From Ligustrum vulgare (taxonomy: Eukaryota > Streptophyta > Magnoliopsida > Lamiales > Oleaceae): 64,000 nucleotides of DNA. A program made the position numbers and the translations under genes. The stretch covers positions 43,167,026-43,231,025 of the forward strand of contig OY743176.1 in the NCBI GenBank assembly GCA_963555705.1, given 5' to 3'. Positions 46,049 through 57,345 of the stretch are shown piece after piece. Under the pieces are notes generated by a model, which worked only from the letters and a program-made list of their open reading frames with translations, did no database searches and was not told the DNA's origin. The first letter of the stretch is position 1; every line of letters starts with the position of its first letter.

Positions 46049-49000
46049 GGAGTTAAATACCCCAATTGCCATCGTACTATTGCAAAGTTTTCTCAAATGC
46101 CATTGAACTTTAAATTGTATTTGAAATGCCATTGCACTTTAAGATTTGAACTCTCATTGTCACCATACTATTTCAAAGATTCTCCAAATACCATTGAACT
46201 TTAAATGTCATTTAATATGCCATTGAACTATTAAAAGAGTATCCCATTTACCATTTCCTTTAAAATTGATTCAATTTTTTATTAAATACTTTTTTGTTTG
46301 TTTCATTATTGTAGATAAATTTATTCATAATTTTTTTTTGTTGAATCAATAAATAATGTTCTCTTTATTATGAAAATATTAATAATTGTTGAAAATATGT
46401 TTGTGTAGATTCTTTCAATGATTTTTTTTTTTTTAGAATTGGGTTGTTCATGTTATTCGAGCATTTCTTCTAGAAAAGTAATTTTTTCTATTATTAATAT
46501 TTTATGAAAATAAAATTATTTGAAATAAAAAATATATTTATATAAGTTCTTTCAATGAGTTTTTTTTTTTTTAATAGAATGGAGTTGTCCAAATTAATTG
46601 AGTATTTCTTCTAGAAAAATAATATTTATCTATCCTTAGTATGTTATGAAAAGAGAATTATTTACAATGATGTTAGATTTTTAAAATATAAATAATTTCA
46701 AAGGAATTATTGCATTATTGGAAATGGATAAGAAAAAAAATATAATTATCTTTTGGAAGTTACCGTAAATGAATTTATTGCATTTCTTCTTTCAGAAAAT
46801 TAATTTAATTCGAATATAATTCTAAACATCATTGTAAGTTGATTTGTTATCGAAAGAAATGCTCGATTAATTAGGATTATACAAATTTCTACAAAAAAAA
46901 ATTAATTTAATTCGAATACAATTCTAAACATCATTCGTTTTGTTTCATTATTGCAAAATGGATTTATATTTTTTTTTCTCTTTATTTTTAGAATATTCAT
47001 GATGGATAAAAATATATTTGTTTAGATTCTTCTAATGAATTTTTTTATAGAAATTTGTATTATCCTAATTAATCGAGCATTTTTTTAGACAATAAATCCA
47101 CTAACAATGATATTTAGAATTATATTCGAATTAAATTAATTTTCTGAAAGAAGAAATGCAATAAATTCATTTACAATAACTTCCAAAAGATAATTCTAAT
47201 TATTTCTTATCCGTTTTCAATAATGCAATAATTCCTTTGAAATTATTTATATTTTAAAAATCTAACATCATTTTAAATAATTCTCTTTTCATAAAATATT
47301 AAGGATAGATAAATATTATTTTTCTAGAAGAAATACTCAACTAATTTGGAAAAATCGATTCTATTAAAAAAAAAAACTCATTGAAAGAACCTATATAAAT
47401 ATATTTTTTATTTTAAATAATTTTATTTTCATAAAATATTAATAATAGGAAAAGTTACTTTTCTAGAAGAAATGCTCGAATAACATGAACAACACATTTC
47501 TACCCTAAAAAAAAAAAAATCATTGAAAGAATCTACACAAACATATTTTCAAAAATTATTAATATTTTCATAATAAAGAGAACATTATTTATTGATTCAA
47601 AAAAAAAAATTAATAAATTCATCTACAATAATGAAACAAACAAAAAAATATTTAATAAAAAATTGAAACAATTTTAAAGAAAGTGGTAAATGGGATAACC
47701 TTTTAATAGTTCAATGACATACTGTAACGCCCCGAATTCCGTGAAACCCGAAACGCTACTTTGTCTCTCTTTAAAATATATATTTAACAAATATTGCGAA
47801 AATAAATCAGTTTTAAGAAAATCCAAACATCACATTTATTTGAAAAATTCCAACGGAATTCACATTTAAATAAATTCTCTTGAGAAACATTCCATAAAAT
47901 TTCAAAACTCGGATAAATAAACAAGTTCCAAAAATCTCAACTTTCAAAATAATTTAAAATAAATGTTTGTCATCATTGCCCATCATTCGCCACCGCTTCC
48001 GATCACTGCAATTTGTTGTTAAAAACGAAGTGAGCATTTCAAAAGAAATACTCAGTAAACTCATCGCCAATAATTAATTTACAAGATAATTAAACAAGTA
48101 ATTATGCAAATATTATAGTGACATTCTCTTCTTAGTCATAAGCATCATGAAATGAGTGCAATATGAACATACTCTTGTCTTATCTTATGCAAATAAAGTA
48201 TATAAGTTATGACATGCATAACATAAATTTCTCTTCTTATCTCATAAGAGATTCTCTTTTCTTGCCTCATGCAATTAAGCATATAAATCACATAAATCCA
48301 CATAACACATGCAATTATAATATAAATAAATTAGTGGGGGCGAGTCTACCTTAATTTATCTCGAATCACGAAAAAAAGTGGAGCGGGAAGTAGCCTCAAT
48401 CTCTCAATCGTCTACACGTTTCGTCTAGCCAAAATATGAAATAAAGCTTTGAATTAGTAATTCGAAATTTTAGGGTTTTAAAATGATAAAGTAAAATTTA
48501 GGGACTCGATGGGAATTTATTAAAACTGAAAATAAAAGTTTAGGGACTGAAATAAACTTTTTTCAAAAATAATGGGGCTAATTAAAAAAAATTTAAAACC
48601 GCAGGGCTGAATAAAATATTTTAAACCCAGATAATGAAATAACTCATTTTAAAAATAGGGGCTGAGATGTGTAACTTTAAAACTGAAGGGATTGAATTAA
48701 AACATTTTAAACTAAAAGGACTGGAATTGAATGCTTTTAAATCCTCGAGGGCTAAAAGGAAATTTTCAAAACTTAAATAAATAAATAAATAAAAGACAGA
48801 TCTCTCATTTCTCTCTCACATTCGGTCAGAAGAGAGGAGAGCCGGCGACGTGAGACCACCGGCCGAGCAACCGGTGATGACGCCACCGGTGTGAGACAGT
48901 GAGGAGAGGGGCGGTGTAGGTGTGAGTGAAGAAGATGACGTTCAAAGTCAGATTTTGGGTTGTGATTGGGTGCAAAAACCAGGTTAACCGAGGCTCAGGT

Positions 49001-50252
49001 GGGGCGATTTCCGGCGAAAATCCAGTCAAAGAAGTCGGTGGTCAAGGTATGTGTTGGGCTTCGTTTGATTCTTGGGGTTTTCTTTTTGTTAAATTTTTTT
49101 TTTTGGGTTTAATTTAGAGTTGTGCAGATTGATGGAGGTGGCGGATTTGGTGTGTGAGTGGCGGTGGTTATGGATGTACAGTGGTTTCAGCTCGATGACT
49201 AGGGTGCCAGGTTGTGGCTATTTGTGTGGGATTGCAGGCGGCGGCTATGGTGGTTTTATTGGAAGTGTTGGAGGTGGTAGCTTTGGGTGGTGGCTCGACT
49301 GTGGTGTGTGTGTGATGGTTCGGTGGTTTGGATGTGGTGGTGCTCGATTGTGAAGGGCACAATGAGGTCAATTGTGGTGGTGTACGGTGGTGGAGGTAAC
49401 ACTGCAATGGTGTTGGGTGGTAAAAATTGTGGTGATTGGTATGTGGATTTGGAGCTCAGCTTGGGCAGTGGGTGGTTTCCGTTCAGGTGGTGGTCGTTTT
49501 GAGGTGATGGTGGTTGCTTTGTCGAAAATGGTGGTGTGGGTGAACTTGAAACTTCAGATTGCAAGCAAATTGATTATGGAGGTGAAGGAAGAAAGTGTTA
49601 CCCAGAATGCTTGGCTGCTGATTGTGTGAGGAGGTGAGTCTAAGGGTGGTTGAGAAATTTGAACAGTAATTATTTAGGGCACCAATTTCTAGGTTTTAAG
49701 TGGGCCAATTTGGGTTGCAAGATTTATGTAATTGGATTGGGCTATAGGATTTATAATTGGACTGGAAAATATTCAAAATTGAATTATATAATTTTTACCC
49801 CAAAACAACAAAATATTGAACTAATTAAATTGGACTCGAAATATTAAAATATTGGACTAATTAAATTGGACTCGAAATTATTGCCAATTTGAATTTTAAA
49901 ATAATAAGGAATTCGATAATTTAAAATATTCGAGATTGGACCCAATTTGAATATATTTGAATTTATTTTACAATGGTTAGACGAACACGCTTTCACTTTT
50001 AAAAATAAAAATTGGGGTCAAAACTTAGCGACACATTTTCAAGAAAACGATTTTATTTTATTTAAAAATTCTCGGTCGCTACACATACCAAATGACGTTT
50101 AAAGTTCGATGGCATTTGGAGAATCTTTGAAATAATATGGTGGCAATGAGAGTTCAAATCTTAAAGTGCAATGGCACTTCAAATTCAATTTAAAGTTCAA
50201 TGGCATTTGGAAGAAATTTGCAATAGTACGATGGCAATTGGCGCATTTAATC
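46049..50252. mobile_element. Palindromic MULE-like foldback element with ~840-bp arms
   Basis: Flanked by a perfect 9-bp duplication GAAAATGTT (46040-46048 and 50253-50261), the size typical of Mutator-like elements. The left arm 46049-46890 is inverted at 47048-47722 plus 50089-50252, about 840 bp each, with a spacer of about 157 bp. The arms match over their whole length by eye; for example 'gccatcgtactattgcaaa' opens both. There is no transposase frame. Without the nested solo LTR and its duplication the element is about 1.84 kb. It split the polyprotein frame of RT-less gypsy copy 2. Confidence 0.88.
47723..50083 (-). repeat. Solo LTR (2.36 kb) of the Del/Tekay-like family
   Basis: Flanked by the 5-bp duplication CATAC (47718-47722 and 50084-50088). 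Plus-strand ends are TGTAACGCCCCGAATTCC and CTCGGTCGCTACA; in reverse complement it matches the LTR at 200-3561 at both ends and inside (hairpin 48032-48053, 'accgcttccgatcactgca', the 'agggactgaa' phrases at 48490-48770). The central G-rich part (49120-49560) gives overlapping open frames rich in Gly, Val and Trp, without domains. No internal element sequence remains, so this is a recombination-derived solo LTR. Confidence 0.9.
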
Positions 50253-50261
50253 GAAAATGTT

Positions 50262-51684
50262 ACATATAGTAAATTTCATGGGCATGATGATTTCCTATTC
50301 GCTAAAAATATGTTTGATGTGCCTATTTGCCTTATAAGGAATTGCTAGTTAGGGGAGTCCATGGGAGAAATTTATTGGGATTGTTTGATGATAAAAGGAC
50401 TTCGCTTCTAATAATTCTAGATGCTCACTCATTTTGTTTTGAACGTGTTAAGGGCATGCATGCAAATAATCCAAATTTGTTAAACATTTATTAATCATGT
50501 TGTGAGCAATATTTTGATGGATTCTATGGGCATGATATTATTTGTTTTGCAAAATTGGATTATTTGTTCCTAAATTTTCCATGCGAGAGTTGTTAGTGAG
50601 GGAGGCTCATGTGGGGTGCTTGATGGGACATTTTGGGATTAAGGGCACCTTAACTTTGTTAAGTGAACATTCTCATTGATCCAAAATGAAAGTTGTTGCA
50701 CTTGTTCATGGTCTTATTTTACACATCACTTGTAATGGGGTCAAATCTAAGTTTTTGCCTCAAATTTTATGCACACTATTGCCCATCTCTAGTAAGTCAT
50801 GGACTGATGTTGCTATGAACTTAGTGGCTGGCTTACCTAGTTCTAAAGAGGAAAATGATACTAAGTTTGTGGATGTTGGTAGGGGTATTAAAATCTCACA
50901 TTTTATTACATTTCATGAAACCAACATTGCTATCAACATGATGAAACTTTTCTTTTGGGGAGTGGTACATTTGCATGAAATTGATGCTAATTTTGTGGTT
51001 GTTAAATTTGCTTACAATTTAATTGTTCATCCTATTACCAAATTTTCTCTACTTAAGGTTGCTTGTGACTTTAACCTACTAACTCTCTTTAACTTTATGC
51101 ATTTATTTATTGAAGAAAGAGTTTGTTTATGTGGGCATGAGAATGCACATTTGGTTAAGCTCCTTTACAGGAGGTTTGAGCCTCCATTTGAGGGGATTGG
51201 TATACGATGTACTTCCCATGCCAACCATGGTAGGAAGCATACCCCATTTGATCCAGTGGCCGGATGTGATTTCATTCGTGGAAAGGAGCGACCCCCCAAT
51301 CAAATAAAATCCAAATTACAACTCCTTGGTGTCAGCTCAATTCAAGCTCTTGGCAATGCCTACAAATTGATTTTATCCGATGAGTATGAAATTTCAGTTA
51401 GATTTATTGTGTCTGATTTTTCCCTTTTTATTGTAGATGTAGATCCGTGGTCACGTCTCTTTCGAGATGGAGGAGATGATGAGAATCGCGAAGGTCCAAC
51501 TTCATTGCATGAACCTGTGACCCACAATGTTGCAAGATCAAAGTTCAAGGAGTCTCACGACAATACATTCAAGCAAGAGTCAAGGTCGAATCCTTTTCAA
51601 GAGGGAGGGGATGATGAGATCTGGGAAATTCAAACCTCAATGCATATGCCATTGGGACCCATGACGAGATTCAATGCTAAATAG
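50262..51684 (+). pseudogene. RT-less gypsy frame, 3' part: integrase remnants
   Basis: It continues the frame of 44528-46039. First a Zn-arm duplicate (SKFHGHDDFLFAKNMFD), then stops, then a 332-codon frame (50686-51684). Landmarks shared with copy 1: MNLVAGLPSSKEE, FWGVVHLHEIDANFVVVKFAYNLIVH (the integrase-core deletion junction), FNLLTLFNFMHLFIEERV, KERPPNQIKSKLQ, GNAYKLILSDEYEISVRFIV and the duplicated DDENRE/DDEIWE tail. Catalytic residues of integrase are missing here too. It ends inside the 3' LTR. Confidence 0.8.
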
Positions 51685-52471
51685 GTTCAAGATTCGAGGG
51701 TAAACAAAGTGAATAAGTCAAGAAAAGAAGCCAAGAATCAAGTTTTGGATTGAATCAAGATTTGGGTAGAATCAAGTCATGGATTCAATTAAATTTTTGA
51801 CATAGATAAATCCGAATTTGAGGCTCACTATTTACTGAAGAATTGTATCCCTTTTTATCTAGTTTCCAACTCATTTTGAATCACCTCAATCAGACATCAG
51901 GATCAAAATTTATGACCAAAATACTGAAGATGGCGCGTGTAGAATTTTTGATCACCTGAGTCATCGTGAGACAAAACAAGTGCGCGATCGCTCGCGTTTC
52001 GGAGGCAGTGGAATTTTACGATCTCCACATGATCACGTGTCTACTCAAAATGCAAATCTTCGTGAGTTTTTCTTTTAAAACCGAACCTTTTTATTTCTTT
52101 TCTTTTGGGTACTATAAATAGACACATTTGAAACCCTAGAAACATTAACTTTGATGATGTTCATGTGAATGCTCTCTTGTGAGGCTTCTCTCTTTGGGTT
52201 GAGGTAAAATACCCTTGTTACTCTTGTTTCTCTTTGGAAATTATCAGCTTTGTTTGAGTATATTTTATTCTTGTATTGTTGTTTATTTTTCGCCACCTTG
52301 AAATTTGTTTAGTTGATACCCATTGGGCTTGGTTCTTTAATCAATGAATTTTAGATTAGATTTAAACTTGAGTTAAGGTGTTCTATCCTTTATTTACCAT
52401 TTTAGCTTTCTTGGGGTGATATTGAATTGTTGTGGGAATTTTTTGTCAATATACCAAGGGGGTTCGCATCA
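51612..52471 (+). repeat. 3' LTR of RT-less gypsy copy 2
   Basis: 860 bp, TGATGAGATCTGG to GGTTCGCATCA, with a TATA box (52113-52120) and a CG-rich cluster (about 51975-52045). It differs from the 5' LTR at many positions, so this insertion is much older than copy 1. Confidence 0.9.
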
Positions 52472-52476
52472 ACTTG

Positions 52477-52988
52477 GCTCACCACTGAATATGAATCTAC
52501 CATTTCGAAGTCTATTTATCGAATGGCCAAGAATTTCTTAGACAGAGCATCCTCAATTTTGTATTTCTTTTCTAAGGACTCGGAGAGCTCCTTAGCTGAC
52601 TTCTTTACCACACACATGTGATACAGAGAGTTCTGTAGGCCATCTAGTACATAGTTGCGGTACAGAAAATCAACACTTTTCAAAGCATCCCAAGCTACAT
52701 GCCTATGCACATCAGTGTCATTTTCAACCATGATAGGGGCATCCTTAGTGAGGAAATGTGCAAGGCCCAACGTACTTGTTTTGTCATGTCTTAAAATCAG
52801 TACCAGCAAACTTATCTGGCTGAGGTCGCAGCCATAGGAAAAGTTGGTTTCATTCCAACATGAGGAATTCCACCACCAATTATCCTATCAACGGGAAGAG
52901 TGACAGTTGTGATCTCCAAAAGATTTGGTACACCAGTGCTGACAATATTGCTTCCAATGTTCACATCATCGTGTCCGTGTGACGCCAT
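52477..52988 (-). pseudogene. N-terminal gag of the old copia element
   Basis: The minus-strand start codon is at 52986-52988 (MASHGHDDVNIG). After frameshifts, 52516-52809 reads as copia gag (LAHFLTKDAPIM, DFLYRNYVLDGLQNSLY, AKELSESLEKKYKIEDALSKKFLAIR). The text continues on the far side of the nested gypsy element at 42769. Broken. Confidence 0.75.
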
Positions 52989-54095
52989 TAAACCTTAAAA
53001 AATCAGAAACAAATAATTTAGAATAATTGTATATAAATTTGAGAGTCGTGCTAAATCTTCAAATTTAAGAAAATCTAACACACTAGAAACAGAATTAAAT
53101 CCTGTAAAATGAATGAAATAGCTATTAAGTAATAATAAGGAAGAAATTATTAACCAATAATAGAAAATACTCATGAAGAAAAGTTAGCAATTATATTCTA
53201 ATAATGAGGCTATCATGTATCTAAATCATTTTGAATAACTAAAGGAATTATTAACTAATAGTTGAAATCAATCATTACAAGGTAGCAATCATAAGGAATT
53301 ATTTTATGCAATCATGATTTAATTGTTTAACCATAAACAATCATTACAAAACCGACTCAAAACCACCTACTTTAACCCAAAAAAATGAAAACTTATAAGG
53401 AGACCAAATTTTAACAGAATACTTCATGAAACGTTTATTTTTTCCAACATTACTGAAATTTGTATGTACACAATAAATACAACCTTGTGTAAAATTAAAC
53501 AAATTGGAGAATTAATTAGCAAACAAAACTGATGGAAAACCTTTAAATAGAAATGGAACAGGTTGATGAACGAGGAAGACAAAATTTGATTCTCTAAAAT
53601 TCCCCCCAAAAAAAATAAAAAATAATCGATTTAAGCTTGTAGGGAAATAATTAGAGAATATGAATTAATCAAACCAAATTGAAGGTCTGTGTATTCAAAG
53701 TTTTCTTAAATCGAATTCGCTGCCTCACCGGAGTGCAAGAGGTTTTAATCGGTGTTTGATTTCCATAATACAGTCAGTTGTCAATTTATGTTGCACTATA
53801 TTGACTGCCTATAAAAAAGCTGTGTTAATCCTCATCTCTCAAAGAAATTTGGCGAAGGAAGAAAAAGAATATTGAAGCTGCTGGAACGAAGAGGCTGCCA
53901 TGGTTTTTGGTTTTCATTTTGTTTTCTCCAACCAAGAATGATGTTTACTATTTATAGGATCAACCATTTTAATTTTCATTTAATCACTATTTGGATATTA
54001 TAAGATTTAATTTTTCAATCAACCAAAAGTTGAAACTGAAGAAAATGTGAAACAAATGATTCAAAAATTGAAATTGATGAAATAAGTTTCCAACA
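52989..54095 (-). repeat. Probable leader and 5' LTR of the old copia element
   Basis: On the minus strand an LTR start TGTTGGAAACTTATTTCATC ends at 54095 and a TATA-like CTATAAATAGT lies near 53946-53957. No clear primer site remains and no match to the left LTR was found by eye, so the limits and pairing are tentative. Confidence 0.4.
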
Positions 54096-54119
54096 ATATG
54101 TACATCACAGATTCTACGA

Positions 54120-55340
54120 CAGTTTCATAAGTCATTTCAAATTCAACTATTGAACACTAGTCCTTACTCAATTTGAGATGACTAGCAAGAGGTAAAGTAA
54201 CATATTTAGAATTATGCATAACAAATCTTGACAACATATTTTTAACATAAGAAGTTTGTTTCAAAGTTATTATCTGTTTAGATCCATTTCTAACAATGTC
54301 CATTCAAAGTATTCCTTTAGCACCTAAATCTTTCATTTTAAATACCATGCTTAAGGGTTTTTCAGTATCATTTATGTCATGTACAATTAATAGCATATCA
54401 TCTACATATAGAACCACATCAACAATCATAGCATTTTCATTATTTTTAGAATACAAATAATGATAAAATGCACTCTTGATAAATCCAATAGTTGCAACAG
54501 AAGTACCAAACATTTTACACCATTGTCCATGGTTGTTTTATCTCATACAAAGATCTTTTTAATAAGCATACACGATCAGGGTTTTTTTTATCTATAAATA
54601 TCCTACGGTTGATTCATATAGATAACTTCTTTTAAGTTCCCATACAAGAAATCAATTTTTACATTTATTTGGTCAAGTTCACAGTTATACTAAACAATTA
54701 ATGCAAGCATCATTCTTAACCTAGTATATTTGACAACAGATTCTATTCCTTGCTTTTTGATAAATCTCTTAATAAATAATCTAGCCTTAAATCTAAGAGA
54801 CTATTTTTTTTTTTTTTTTTTAATAATTTTCTTATTTTACACTATAAATCCATTTGTATTAAACTAATGATTCAACTGATTTAGGAACTAATATCCATGT
54901 CTTATTATATTCTAAGGAATTCATCTCTTCCATCATGGTAGATTGTCAGTTTCTAGATAACTGGAAACCAACAGCTTTATCATGAATTTTTAGTTCTGTA
55001 AAACCTAAATCTTGGTAAGAAAGCACAACAAGAGAAAGATATTCTCTAAATCTAGTTGTTTTGTTTCCCTATCTTTCTCCGAGTCGTATCTCTAGTCAAT
55101 TGATAGTCTCTAGAGTATCTTGTTGCTTTCCCCCAATCCCTTAAATACTTTCCTCATCTATTCCTACAATATCATAACCATTTTCTAATTCATCCTCCAC
55201 ATGAACCTCATTATTAAGTTTAGGCATCGACTTAAGCTCCACATACAACTTTGGAACTATTTAAGCTTTGAATGTAGACTTGAGCTCTTTTTTAGAAATT
55301 TTAATGTCTCTCCAATCAAATTGAATTGATCCTCCATTCT
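54120..55340 (-). pseudogene. Copia reverse-transcriptase fragment
   Basis: From right to left on the minus strand: EMNSLEYNKTWILVPKS near 54880-54940, several broken stretches, then LYVDDMLLIVHD (catalytic YVDD) and FKMKDLGAKGIL (54304-54513), then SRFVMHNSKYVTLPLASHLKLSKD near 54170-54260. Many stops. It is a different copia family from the neighbouring element, which seems to have inserted beside or into it. Confidence 0.7.
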
Positions 55341-55348
55341 AGAAAAAA

Positions 55349-55351
<3 letters not shown>

Positions 55352-55423
<72 letters not shown>
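55352..55423. repeat. (CT)36 microsatellite
   Basis: An uninterrupted CT dinucleotide tract of about 72 bp, next to the RT fragment. Confidence 0.97.
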
Positions 55424-55427
<4 letters not shown>

Positions 55428-55480
55428 CTTTCATTTTATCTTCAAGTAAATATTCTGGTGTTAAACTAACAAGGGTGATT

Positions 55481-55569
55481 GAGAGGAAGGAATGATAGGG
55501 GTAAGAATATGTGTTAAACCAACAAGGGTGTAAATATTCTTACCCCTATCATGAATTGCCTTCCTCTCA
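55481..55569. repeat. Imperfect inverted repeat (hairpin)
   Basis: The left arm 55481-55510 (gagaggaagg... gtaagaatat) pairs with the right arm 55533-55569 (...ttacccctatcat... ccttcctctc), about 25-28 paired bases with a small bulge. The loop contains a second copy of 'gtgttaaac(t/c)aacaagggtg' (first copy at 55459-55477). Confidence 0.7.
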
Positions 55570-55638
55570 TGCATTCATGACCTACCCAACAAGATACACC
55601 AAGAATCTATAGAAACTACACTACACAATACTTCATCA

Positions 55639-55872
55639 CTATATTCCATAAAGGTGAAATTCACTAGAACCCGCATGGTTACATTTATCTTCACACACTC
55701 CTTCAACTACGTCATCATATAAGGCAAAGGATGTTGTACTAAATGTAATTCCATTTTTTTCAAAAACTGTGAGACTAGCCAAATTAGATATGTGTTCCAT
55801 ATCAATAACCAAACTACATATTTTGCTAACCACAAAACATTGAGTTCGGAAAGTAGACACCTCACCATACAT
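55639..55872 (-). pseudogene. Gypsy protease remnant
   Basis: A 77-codon frame containing FRTQCFVVSKICSLVIDMEHISNLASLTVFEKNGI. This is the gypsy retropepsin neighbourhood, with the D-S/T-G motif destroyed (DME). Its neighbours on both sides (55424-55638, 55873-56214) show no further domain. Confidence 0.5.
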
Positions 55873-56214
55873 CCCTTTATGTAGGGTTCACAAATCTCAA
55901 GAACAAGATGATGACTTAGACATTATTGGACAAGAAGGAATTTATCTTCTCGCCCAAGGAAAGCAAAAGAAAGAAACAGACTTTCAAAGATATAGAGAAT
56001 TTCAAGAAAGTTTTCCTTGAAATTGAGTAATGAATTCTTTACACACAGAACAATTTTGGAGATAATTAATGAACGATTTTGGAGATATTTGATGACACAG
56101 TTAATAAAGAAGATTTTTTTTTTTTTTGTGGAGGATTTTTTTGATAAGACAATCAAAAGGTTTGATTTTTCAAAAAATTGAAGACGAACCAATTGTGTGT
56201 AAAAGTTTAGTGGG

Positions 56215-57276
56215 AGTTTTAATGTATCTAATACAATATGTAGATGACATATTATTGGTTAAAAATTAATTTCCTAACTACAAGAAGAGAATGTGCAATT
56301 AGTTAAAAAAAATTCATGATGGATTTGAGAAATACGACCTTCATTCTGGGAACCATGATCTAGAGATATAGAGTTAGAAGGTTTTCTTTATTGTCTAAAC
56401 CTACGTTCATAGATATGATTATCTAGAAGGTTTTTTTTTTTTTTAATTTTCTGAAACCAAGTACATAGATATGATACTAATGATGTTAGACTAATATGTA
56501 TTACATTTCTTTCTTATGAAGAAAGTAGTTTATCTCAAAAGTTAGAATGTAGAGGGACATTCTAATGAATACATGGATGCATTGTTAGATGAACTAAACA
56601 TTTGATGATTCATCTAGAGATTCCACATTTATAATTATCCTAGCACCAGTGATGAATGGAATTGATCATTTGAATTGATGAAGTCATAGAATCTTACGTG
56701 AGGGTTGCTATGCTTTGGCAAGCGTTATTGGTAGCTCTTGAGAAGGAGTCATCAGGATGATGTCGTACGGGTATAGTGAGAATAATATGAAGATTGTGTA
56801 TCTATTATGAGGATTCACTACTCCTAAGTAGTAGGAGATTATAACATGTATTTCGCCCACTTAAGTTGATATAAAGTCTTCTCTGAGGTGAAAGTTATTT
56901 AAGAGAAAAGACTAATAACATAATTTGTTGAAATGAGATTGAGGTTGTACAATATATCTTAACCAATAGGATTATATTGATGAATAGATTATATGTCCAC
57001 GATAAATGCACATAACTGGTTTTTTATACTTTATGACCTTTTATTTCACATGGATTTCCTTGGCACATTGCTAGATGTCAATCTTGGATATTGACATGAA
57101 TTAATCGATCTAGATGAATTGAAGATAAATTTAAAATAGAGATTTTAATTTATCTTATCCAAATTAAATTGGAATAATAATACCAAGATGTTTTCCATCA
57201 TGAATGGAACATGATGGGTTACATACAAAAGGCGAGAATTTAGTGTCTGGAATTGGATTTTGTCCAAGTGGAAAAT
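56215..57276 (+). pseudogene. Copia fragment: RT trace, then 3' untranslated part
   Basis: YVDDILLV is readable near 56238-56262 and FMMDLRNTTFILGTM near 56310-56355. Most of the rest of RT and RNase H is deleted. 56690-57100 matches the 3' untranslated part of the old copia element in reverse (37085-37520), including 'gatgtcgtacgggtatagtgag'. It ends in a polypurine-like CAAGTGGAAAA (57265-57275). Confidence 0.6.
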
Positions 57277-57345
57277 TGTTGGAATTGATGTCCAAGCCCA
57301 ATTAGTTGGGCTGGATTTGGGTTTCTCAGATAATAAGATGGGTTC
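57277..57345 (+). repeat. Start of a copia 3' LTR
   Basis: TGTTGGAATTGATGTCC follows the polypurine tract. The LTR seems to be interrupted at about 57346 and may resume at about 58915-59032 ('aaccctattatgaatagggttagggtttc', 'tataaatac'). Confidence 0.5.

Larger units (their letters stand above)
42801..52471 (+). mobile_element. RT-less Ty3/gypsy retrotransposon (copy 2, older, with nested insertions)
   Basis: A plus-strand element flanked by the 5-bp duplication ACTTG (42796-42800 and 52472-52476), inserted in gag of the old copia element. LTRs are 42801-43651 and 51612-52471, clearly diverged from each other. Primer site TGATATCAGAGC (43654-43665; canonical form has TGG) and polypurine tract 51598-51611. 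After removing the nested element and its 9-bp duplication the length is about 5458 bp, almost the same as copy 1 (5448 bp). It has the same missing RT/RNase H and the same integrase-core deletion. The coding frame is broken by several stops. Confidence 0.9.

Noticed and set aside
49120..49564. Gly/Trp-rich and Pro/Thr-rich overlapping frames
   Set aside because: They arise from GGTGG-rich DNA on both strands and in several frames, with no homology.
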